From Chitinivibrionales bacterium (GTDB taxonomy: Bacteria; Fibrobacterota; Chitinivibrionia; Chitinivibrionales; WJKA01): a DNA stretch of 11,608 nt. Shown here piece by piece: positions 5,842 to 11,608 of this stretch. The stretch lies in contig WJKA01000583.1 in assembly GCA_014729375.1 (NCBI GenBank), positions 1-11,608 on the forward strand, in the 5' to 3' direction. The notes beneath the pieces were generated by a model. It was not told where the DNA came from. It was given only the letters and a program-made list of their open reading frames with translations, and did no database searches. The position numbers and the translations under genes are program-made. Position 1 is the first letter of the stretch. Every line of letters starts with the position of its first letter.

Positions 5842-7470
5842 ATGAAGAGTATCCGGTGTGCACTGATATCACAGGTTTTCCTGATTGCCCTGTTCGGCAT
5901 TGCGCAAGCGCTGGAAATCCCTGTATTCCCCGGCGCCGAAGGCTTTGGAACAACCACTCCTGCAGGTCGCGGGGGAAGGATTATCACGGTCACGACGCTC
6001 AATGCAAGCGGCCCCGGCTCGCTCAAGGAAGCGGTCAATCAGAGCGGTCCCCGGACTATTGTCTTTGAAGTCGGCGGCATTATCGACCTCCGGGCAACAG
6101 GCTCCTGCCGCTATATAGACATAGAAAATCCTTATTGCACCATTGCCGGGCAGACCGCGCCATACCCCGGCATTACACTGATCGGCTCAGGCATTGGAAT
6201 TTACACGCACGATGTTCTGGTGCAGCATCTCACGATCCGGCCGGGAGACCATACCATCGGGAGCGGTTCCTGCAGAGATTGTTTCATATTCATGGGAAAT
6301 TCGAGTGAACACGCCGAAAATATCGTTGTCGATCATTGCAGCATGTCATGGTCGACCGATAAAATCATTATCGCCTGGACCCGCGGGCAACCCGAAACAC
6401 ATGATATCACCGTCAGCAATTGCATCATGTCCGAAGCACTGCATTGTGCATATCTTCATAAAGAGAAGTGTCACTCCAAGGGATTTCTGATCGGTGATTT
6501 TTCGCAGCGGATCACGCTGAAAACTTCGCTCATGGCCCATAATTACGACCGGAACCCCTCGATGAAAGGCGGCAGCATGTCGCAGGTTGTCAATAATGTG
6601 GTGTACAATCCCGGCGTGGTTGCCATGGTCTGCACCGGCTCCTCCTTTGAAGGCGACACTATGGTGCAGGCGTCAATAGTGGGGAACGTGCTGAAATCGG
6701 GTATCAAAACCGCGCTTCTGTATGATGCGCTTGCCGGGTTGTATCTGGCCGATCATCCGGAATCGAAATTTTATATGCACGACAATCTGGGCGACTCGAA
6801 CTACTGGGCGCCGCTGAAAATCTATGCAGGACACATTCCCGATCAGGTATCCCCGGAGCTGTTTGTCCCCACCCCGCAGGAAGCGGTCTGGTGCGAACCG
6901 ATGACTGTCATGCAATCGGGCGAGGTAATGGATTATGTACTCGCCAATGCAGGAAGCCGTCCTGCCGAGACCAATGATATCGACGCACGTATAATTAATG
7001 AAGTGCAGACTACCACCGGAACAATCATCGACCATATCGACCAGGTGGGCGGATGGCCCGAATATGAACCGACCCGTCACGAGCTTGTGATACCCGATAA
7101 TCCCGAAGGAGACGATGACGCCGACGGGTATACCAATTGCGAGGAGTGGCTCCACACACTTGCCGCGGAGCTTGAACAGCCGCGGGATCTCTCTTCTTTG
7201 AATTCCCGGCATCGTAAAGGCCCCACTCCCCGACAGATATCACGTGCACAACCGATTACCGTGCAGGGGAACAGGATAATAATCACCCCGCCGGATTTAT
7301 CAGGCCCGGGTAGTGTGCGCGTATATGCAATGAGCGGGAGGCTTGTTGCCGCCCGAACTATCGGTACGACTCATCCTGTTATGATCGATAATCTTTCTGC
7401 CGGCGTATATTGTCTCAAAGGAGTGTTTGCAGGAAAAACAGTACAGGAACGAATAAAGATAGCTTATTAA
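5842..7470 (+). CDS. Secreted pectate lyase-like protein B (PL1-type), paralogue of A
   Basis: The protein is 542 aa and starts 11 nt after gene A, behind a GGGGGAG ribosome-binding site, so the two are almost certainly co-transcribed. The signal peptide ends near residue 23 (AQA). The opening motif IPVFPGAEGFGTTTPAGRGG is identical to that in A. DHCSMSW, STDK and DRNPSMKGG (Arg237 at the catalytic position) keep the PL1-type active-site layout, followed by VVNNVVYNPG. A Ca-loop (DDDADGYTNCEE, from residue 424) and a tail with VYAMSGRLVAA and AGVYCLKG close the protein; the tail is a clear sorting-domain-like beta-sandwich. With A it shares a Cys pair absent from C (Cys202 and Cys210). Function is inferred as extracellular pectin or pectate cleavage; the exact substrate cannot be told from sequence alone. 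Confidence 0.92.
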   Translation: MKSIRCALISQVFLIALFGIAQALEIPVFPGAEGFGTTTPAGRGGRIITVTTLNASGPGSLKEAVNQSGPRTIVFEVGGIIDLRATGSCRYIDIENPYCTIAGQTAPYPGITLIGSGIGIYTHDVLVQHLTIRPGDHTIGSGSCRDCFIFMGNSSEHAENIVVDHCSMSWSTDKIIIAWTRGQPETHDITVSNCIMSEALHCAYLHKEKCHSKGFLIGDFSQRITLKTSLMAHNYDRNPSMKGGSMSQVVNNVVYNPGVVAMVCTGSSFEGDTMVQASIVGNVLKSGIKTALLYDALAGLYLADHPESKFYMHDNLGDSNYWAPLKIYAGHIPDQVSPELFVPTPQEAVWCEPMTVMQSGEVMDYVLANAGSRPAETNDIDARIINEVQTTTGTIIDHIDQVGGWPEYEPTRHELVIPDNPEGDDDADGYTNCEEWLHTLAAELEQPRDLSSLNSRHRKGPTPRQISRAQPITVQGNRIIITPPDLSGPGSVRVYAMSGRLVAARTIGTTHPVMIDNLSAGVYCLKGVFAGKTVQERIKIAY

Positions 7471-7506
7471 TCGGCCCGTTCATAACCAATCAGAAAAGCG
7501 GGTTTT

Positions 7507-9078
7507 ATGAACACCATTCATTCTATGAAGTATCTGCTGATTTCATTCTGCTGGTTTTTTGCCGTCATGGCGCAGGATTCACTTCCGGTATTCCCCGGAG
7601 CCGAAGGATTCGGTGTTTTTACGCCGGCGGGAAGAGGTGGAGAGATCATCAAAGTAACCAACCTCAATGCCGACGGTCCCGGATCGCTCCGTGACGCATG
7701 CGGGAAAAGCGGGCCGCGGATCATTGTCTTTGAGGTCGCCGGTGTTATCGACGTTGCCGAGCATATCCAGATCCGCAATCCCTTTTGCACGCTTGCGGGG
7801 CAGACCGCGCCTTCACCGGGAATAACGGTCATCGGCGCGGGCTTGCGCGTGTATACCAACGATGTACTCATTCAGCACATGAAAGTCCGCCCGGGGGGAA
7901 GAGTTGAAGGACCGCGGGGCAATTCACGACAGGGAATCTGCATGGTGGGCAGCTCGCAAAATGTTGTTATCGATCATTGCAGCGTCTCGTGGGCGACCGA
8001 TGAAAACATGACCTGCTGGTCAACCGAAAACAGAAATATCACGTTCAGCAACTGTATCAATTCGGAATGCCTGAACAACTCTGTTCATCCGGAAGGCCCC
8101 CATTCCAAAGGCATGCTGGTGGGATTCCTGACACAGAATGTGAGTGTTATAAGGAACCTTTTCGCCCACAACGGGGACCGTAATCCGCTGATCAAAGGAG
8201 GGTGTCCGGCAACTGTCGTAAATAATTTTGTCTATAATCCTATCGGTGTTGCCATGGATTTCGGGGAAGCCACCTTTTTTGGCGATCAGCCGCAAAGAGT
8301 CAGTGTGATCGGCAATGTGCTGAAAGCCACCCGACAAACCAACCTGTCACCGGGCGGAAGCTTTCTCTATGTACATGTCCATATGTCCGAATCAAGGCTG
8401 TATATGGATGACAATGTTACCGACGGAAGCTTTGGATTGTGTTCGCAGCGCTCTTTTGACCCCGGCGTAATCGTCGATACTCCCGAAGAGGCCACCTGGA
8501 CACAGCCGTTGACCGCGCTTCCCAGCGCGCAGGTCATGCATCATGTGCTGTCCAATGCCGGCGCCCGGCCGCAGGACCGGGACGAGATCGATCGGCGGAT
8601 TATCAACGATGCGATCAACGGCACCGGGCGGATGATTGACAGCCAGGATGATGTCGGCGGGTTCCCGCAGCATGCGGAAGTAACACGCACGCTCGATATT
8701 CCGGCCGATCCGAACGGCGATGACGACAGTGACGGCTACACCAATGCCGAAGAGTGGCTTCACCAGATGGCGGCGGAGCTCGAGGGACCGGTCGATATTC
8801 CCCTTGATGCCGGGACAAACAGGTCCCGCCAAACCATGCGGAAATTGTTTTTCACCAGAAACGGGGCGCGCCTGGGAACGTTGAAATTGGTCTCCGGCCG
8901 GGAGATCGCATCTGTAAAAATATTCTCGTGCGCAGGGAAGCTTCTGCAAAGTGCCGCAACGCCAGACGGCATGACGACGCGAATCGAGCTGCAGTCACGA
9001 ATTCCGGCAAAGGGACACTATATTATCAAAATACACTATGTAAAGAGCGGGCATACCAGCCGGCAAATTCTATTGTAA
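7507..9078 (+). CDS. Secreted pectate lyase-like protein C (PL1-type), divergent paralogue
   Basis: The protein is 523 aa, 36 nt after gene B. The signal peptide ends near residue 22 (VMA). The start at 7507 is preferred, with a weak AGCGGG site, over the internal Met at 7525, which has none. The fold markers match A and B: LPVFPGAEGFG, PAGRGG, LAGQTAPSPGI, DHCSVSWATDE and DRNPLIKGG (Arg225). C is shorter, however, has LNNSVHPEGPHSKG where A and B have a Cys-bearing segment, and replaces TDK with TDE, closer to the common form of the family. The Ca-loop DDDSDGYTNAEEWL starts at residue 405. The tail (about 440-523) again resembles a sorting domain. The divergence suggests a different cleavage preference from A and B. 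A hairpin overlaps its stop codon. Confidence 0.92.
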   Translation: MNTIHSMKYLLISFCWFFAVMAQDSLPVFPGAEGFGVFTPAGRGGEIIKVTNLNADGPGSLRDACGKSGPRIIVFEVAGVIDVAEHIQIRNPFCTLAGQTAPSPGITVIGAGLRVYTNDVLIQHMKVRPGGRVEGPRGNSRQGICMVGSSQNVVIDHCSVSWATDENMTCWSTENRNITFSNCINSECLNNSVHPEGPHSKGMLVGFLTQNVSVIRNLFAHNGDRNPLIKGGCPATVVNNFVYNPIGVAMDFGEATFFGDQPQRVSVIGNVLKATRQTNLSPGGSFLYVHVHMSESRLYMDDNVTDGSFGLCSQRSFDPGVIVDTPEEATWTQPLTALPSAQVMHHVLSNAGARPQDRDEIDRRIINDAINGTGRMIDSQDDVGGFPQHAEVTRTLDIPADPNGDDDSDGYTNAEEWLHQMAAELEGPVDIPLDAGTNRSRQTMRKLFFTRNGARLGTLKLVSGREIASVKIFSCAGKLLQSAATPDGMTTRIELQSRIPAKGHYIIKIHYVKSGHTSRQILL

Positions 9079-9098
9079 AAAGGGCGGAGCCGCTTTTT
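9077..9098 (+). terminator. Intrinsic terminator or attenuator at the end of lyase C
   Basis: AAAAAG (9077-9082) pairs with CTTTTT (9093-9098). GGC/GCC pairs inside it close a GGA loop, with one bulged G. The five-T run follows GC-rich pairs, as in a rho-independent terminator, and the A-run makes it potentially bidirectional. It begins inside the TAA stop codon of lyase C and lies about 55 nt before the next gene. I see no strong promoter between it and that gene, so partial read-through is likely. Confidence 0.5.
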
Positions 9099-9152
9099 CT
9101 GCAGTCGAATTGCACGGCTGAATCTCTATTGAACGACTCATGAGAGGTTTGC

Positions 9153-10553
9153 ATGTCTTTTACACGACGGAATTTTCTGAAAAGCGGAGCTGCTGCATCG
9201 GCTGCAATCGGGATGGGATTCCCCGAAAGCGTGTCGCCGGCGTCGTCAGGATGGCAGAACAGAGAACAGATTAATCCCGCAATAGATAATTTGCGAGTGG
9301 TCTGCTGTCATGATCCATCAATGATAACCGGCAGGATGACGACTATTCATCCGCTTGGTCAATATGGCGCCTGTGACGCTTCCAGGATCGAGTCGAATAT
9401 GGATAAGATGGCGCAGGCGCTTGCACAAAAAGAGAGCGCCAACGATGCCTGGGACACGATATTCATGATGCCCTCGACAAAACAGAGCTGGAACCAGGTG
9501 AAAGCCGCAATAAAAGTCAATGGTATGGACAGTATCAATCCCAGCATAATAATTCTTGACAAGGTGTGCAAAGAGCTGATACGCAAAGGAGTGCTGGCTT
9601 CCAACATATACATTTACGATGCAGGAAGCGAAATTACGCGATGGTATGGGAGTAGTGATGCTCGCAGCAAGCTGCCGCAGGGAGTTAATATAAACGATAT
9701 CCTCGGTGATACCGGGCAGCCGAGAAAAAACTACAGGCTGGCAAACGGCCGTACCTATCAGACTGCATCATGGCTCGTTGACGGCGTCATAGACCTGCTA
9801 ATCAATATTGCTCCAAATAAAGGCCATTATATCAATAACCTCGGCGGATTTACGTTAACAATGAAAAACCATGTGGGAAGCATGAAATTCGGGCATCCGA
9901 GCGATCCGGCCGACATGATCGCCATGAATACCAGCGATCCGTTCCTGGGCGGCACCCCTCCCCGTCAACAGCTCTGCATTGTCGATTCGCTCTGGGCAAC
10001 ACCCAACGGTCCCACCAGCTATGATGCGCAGCAGTATGACCGGATTGTTATGGGAACATGCAGCCCGATTGTCGATTACCTTACCGCGCGGAAAATCAGG
10101 GATGAAATAATGGATGTAAACAGTCTGAGCAACAGCAGCTACCATATCAATGAATCGGCGATGACACAACTGGTCGAGGCATTCGGCTATGACAGCAATT
10201 CACCCGAAATCCGGAATCTCGACTTAGTCGATGCACTGACCTATTCGTCAACAGGATTACAAACAGCAGCACACGGACGCGGGAAAAGAAAAGTATCCTT
10301 TTCTTTTTCGGGATCACACGGCGTTGCCCCAACAATTTCTTTTAAGGTCCCCTCAACGGGCGATCACGTAATATTTGATATTTTTGACCTTTCAGGCAGG
10401 ACCGTTTCTTCGATGCTGCTGGATGCGCACCGGAAAACCGTTGTATGGGACGGCAGCGATTTTCAGGGAAGAAAAATCGGCGCCGGCCAATATATTGTCC
10501 GGTGCAGAACAACGGGATACGAAAAAAGCGGCATGCTGCAAATCAACCAATAG
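9153..10553 (+). CDS. Tat-exported DUF362-like protein with C-terminal FlgD-like/sorting domain
   Basis: The protein is 466 aa, with a GAGAGG site before the ATG. It opens with a twin-arginine signal (TRRNFLK, Arg5-Arg6, then an Ala/Gly-rich h-region), so it is exported folded. The body resembles DUF362: AAIKVNGMDSINPSIIILDK and IYIYDAGSE in the first third, then VDGVIDLLINIAPNKGH (209-225) and TLTMKNHVGSMKFG (234-247), matching the family pattern of a Lys-His and a K-N-x-x-G segment. It has no CxxC clusters, so the ferredoxin part of some DUF362 proteins is absent. Residues from about 380 form an Ig-like domain, with IFDLSGRTVSS and VVWDGSDFQGRKIGAGQYIV, as in FlgD-like and type IX secretion tails. 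The function of DUF362 is not established. Its place after three lyases suggests a role in the same process. Confidence 0.82.
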   Translation: MSFTRRNFLKSGAAASAAIGMGFPESVSPASSGWQNREQINPAIDNLRVVCCHDPSMITGRMTTIHPLGQYGACDASRIESNMDKMAQALAQKESANDAWDTIFMMPSTKQSWNQVKAAIKVNGMDSINPSIIILDKVCKELIRKGVLASNIYIYDAGSEITRWYGSSDARSKLPQGVNINDILGDTGQPRKNYRLANGRTYQTASWLVDGVIDLLINIAPNKGHYINNLGGFTLTMKNHVGSMKFGHPSDPADMIAMNTSDPFLGGTPPRQQLCIVDSLWATPNGPTSYDAQQYDRIVMGTCSPIVDYLTARKIRDEIMDVNSLSNSSYHINESAMTQLVEAFGYDSNSPEIRNLDLVDALTYSSTGLQTAAHGRGKRKVSFSFSGSHGVAPTISFKVPSTGDHVIFDIFDLSGRTVSSMLLDAHRKTVVWDGSDFQGRKIGAGQYIVRCRTTGYEKSGMLQINQ

Positions 10554-10626
10554 CTTGAATAATACAAATTAGGGGCATTTGGCTGCAGAAAACATCGAAA
10601 ATTCACTATGGTGAGATAATAGCAAT

Positions 10627-10789
10627 AGTTGCTAAGAGCTCTGTTTTATAAGTTCGGTCACGTATTCGTCATTCCGGACTTGATCCGGAATCCATGTCTT
10701 GTCGATCCTGCGTGGATGCCGGATCGCGGTCCGGCATGACGAGGCCGAAATGTGGCTGTACTTCTGAAATGGCGTACTAAGTTGCTAAG
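10627..10789. repeat. AGTTGCTAAG direct repeats bracketing a palindromic element
   Basis: The 10-mer AGTTGCTAAG occurs at 10627-10636 and again at 10780-10789, on either side of the 10667-10741 palindrome and about 30 and 38 bp from it. This could be the target duplication of a 143-bp insertion, or the edges of a larger repeat unit. The ends of the enclosed segment show no convincing terminal inverted repeats of their own. Confidence 0.35.
10667..10741. repeat. 75-bp imperfect palindromic dispersed-repeat-type element
   Basis: The left arm begins CGTCATTCCGGACTTGATCC. The right arm, reverse-complemented, begins CGTCATGCCGGACCGCGATC. The arms are 28 and 29 bases long, differ by a few substitutions and one indel, and leave a centre of under 20 bases. 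CGTCAT...ATGACG ends with CCGGA/TCCGG cores are typical of small palindromic repeats scattered through many bacterial genomes. It lies downstream of the DUF362 gene and may also end that transcript. Copy number cannot be judged from one window. Confidence 0.65.
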
Positions 10790-10816
10790 TTCCCTCCGTC
10801 CCCTTTTAAAAACAGG

Positions 10817-10845
10817 TTGATACCAGTATAATTGGAATATATAAT
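10817..10845 (+). promoter_or_regulatory. Sigma70-type promoter for the right-edge beta-helix gene
   Basis: TTGATA (10817-10822) and a perfect TATAAT (10840-10845) are separated by 17 bases. Transcription would start near 10852, about 168 nt before the ATG at 11020. A second TATAAT-like hexamer at 10827-10832 lacks a good -35. The site makes the right-edge gene a unit independent of the lyase cluster. Confidence 0.65.
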
Positions 10846-10851
10846 TTATTA

Positions 10852-11019
10852 AACGGAATTATCTGTGCATCCATCTTCTACATTATTGTATATATTTCCG
10901 GAATAAGGAAGTTTTTATTACACCATAAATTGCATATGCCCCTGCAAGGATGATGGGCGCGTTCGGTTTTAAGGCATGGTGTATCATGGTGTATCAGCAA
11001 TTACAGCTAAGGAGGTTAT
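10852..11019 (+). promoter_or_regulatory. Long 5' leader with small tandem and inverted repeats
   Basis: The predicted leader is about 168 nt. CATGGTGTAT is repeated back to back at 10975-10994. Its core ATGGTGTA is complementary to TACACCAT at 10919-10926, so either copy can pair with that upstream segment in mutually exclusive stems. A strong AAGGAGGT ribosome-binding site follows at 11009-11016. I do not recognise a known riboswitch class here. Confidence 0.3.
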
Positions 11020-11608
11020 ATGCTTCACGCACTTCTTGTGATTTGTCTGGGCGCTTTGCCGGCACTGTCGGCGACTATTTATGTCTCGCCTTCGGGTGAT
11101 GACAACAGCGATGGTTCCGAGAGTTCGCCGTTTCAAACCCTTTCAAAAGCACGCGATCATCTCAGATCAATCGGCCCGGCAGGCAACACCGTCATGCTGC
11201 GTGGCGGCGATTATTTCCTTGAGGAGACCTTTGTTCTGGACGACCGTGACGGCGGGACCGAACAGGCGCCGGTTACCTGGAAAAACTATCCAGACGAAGA
11301 TCCCCGGATTTTCGGCGGCACCCTCATTACCGGCTGGGAGCCGTATCAGGATAATGTGTACCGCACGCAACTGAATCTTCCTTCCCGCGTGACTGTTGAT
11401 TCGATGTGCTGGATCCTCTCCGAAAATGCAAAACTGTCTCCGCATGCCCGGTGTCCCGATGTATTCACCGGCCCTGGACACGGATTCTGGGAAACGCAGG
11501 TAGACATTCAGGAGGTCCGGCTGGTGTATCCCGCCGATGAGTTTCCTGCCGATTTTTCAGATGATTTTCACTGCCGGGTTACCAGAGGCGCAACCGGATG
11601 GTTTTCAC
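11020..11608 (+). CDS. Exported right-handed beta-helix protein, 3'-truncated by the window edge
   Basis: The frame is open for 196 codons to the window edge and starts behind an excellent AAGGAGGT site. Residues 1-18 form a Sec signal peptide (hydrophobic core, cleavage after LSA). The mature protein opens TIYVSPSGDDNSDGSESSPF, then QTLSKARDHLR, LRGGDYFLEETF, DGGTEQAPVTW and IFGGTLITGW. This is the usual beginning of large secreted parallel beta-helix carbohydrate-active enzymes, some of which are glycoside hydrolases of GH141-like type and others lyases. Only the N-terminal helix cap and first coils are visible, so enzyme class and substrate stay open. It follows the pectate-lyase cluster on the same strand but has its own promoter. 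Whether it ends in the same sorting-type tail cannot be seen. Confidence 0.82.
   Translation, partial: MLHALLVICLGALPALSATIYVSPSGDDNSDGSESSPFQTLSKARDHLRSIGPAGNTVMLRGGDYFLEETFVLDDRDGGTEQAPVTWKNYPDEDPRIFGGTLITGWEPYQDNVYRTQLNLPSRVTVDSMCWILSENAKLSPHARCPDVFTGPGHGFWETQVDIQEVRLVYPADEFPADFSDDFHCRVTRGATGWFS

Noticed and set aside
5415..6068. 217-codon plus-strand frame spanning the lyase A/B junction as a possible fusion or frameshift product
   Set aside because: Its sequence is low-complexity and Arg-rich in the A part and only runs into gene B out of frame. Both lyase frames are intact with clear starts and stops.
10621..10643. AGCAA-TAG-TTGCT hairpin followed by AGAGCTCT as a terminator of the DUF362 gene
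   Set aside because: Short AT-rich stem with no T-run directly behind it. The larger palindrome downstream is the better candidate for ending the transcript.
10852..11019. Known riboswitch (for example a cyclic di-GMP type) in the leader
   Set aside because: I could not find the conserved core segments of any class I know; only small repeats are visible.

Overview
The window looks like chromosomal DNA from a free-living, plant-polysaccharide-degrading, Gram-negative-type bacterium of roughly even GC content. The main evidence is a set of exported pectate-lyase-like proteins whose C-terminal tails resemble FlgD-like / type IX secretion sorting domains. Such tails are common in Fibrobacterota (including Chitinivibrionales), Bacteroidota and related phyla. 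I lean towards the Fibrobacterota/Chitinivibrionales side, but this is inference; no rRNA or marker gene is present.

Left part (1-3865). A minus-strand gene of unknown function runs off the left edge (start at 523). It has a strong sigma70-type promoter, with three short palindromes upstream of it. After about 0.7 kb of non-coding DNA, a consensus promoter (TTGACA-N18-TATAAT) drives a GTG-started gene. Its 176-aa product is dominated by 17 tandem xxAxG units, a hydrophobic repeat protein of unknown function. Convergent to it is a full-length ABC-F ATPase, a soluble ribosome-associated type with two ABC domains and a C-terminal coiled coil.

Central part (4093-10553). Four plus-strand genes form an apparent operon or tandem cluster for secreted proteins. 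Three are paralogous PL1-type pectate lyases of 545, 542 and 523 aa, with gaps of 11 and 36 nt. Each has a Sec signal peptide, a right-handed beta-helix catalytic part with conserved IDHC and DRNP motifs, a Ca-loop motif (DDDxDGYTNxEE) and a C-terminal sorting-like tail. A hairpin terminator overlaps the stop codon of the third lyase. The fourth gene encodes a Tat-exported DUF362 protein that also carries a C-terminal FlgD-like domain. The three lyases would cleave pectic polymers outside the cell or at its surface. The role of the DUF362 protein is unknown.

Right part (10554-11608). A 466-nt intergenic region holds a 75-bp imperfect palindromic element of dispersed-repeat type, flanked at a distance by a 10-bp direct repeat. 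It also holds a strong promoter and a long leader with small repeats. The leader precedes the start of another exported right-handed beta-helix protein, probably a carbohydrate-active enzyme, cut off by the window edge. The whole right half therefore reads as part of a larger polysaccharide (probably pectin) degradation locus.

The least explained items are the Tat-DUF362-sorting-domain fusion, the xxAxG repeat protein and the palindromes upstream of the left-edge gene.
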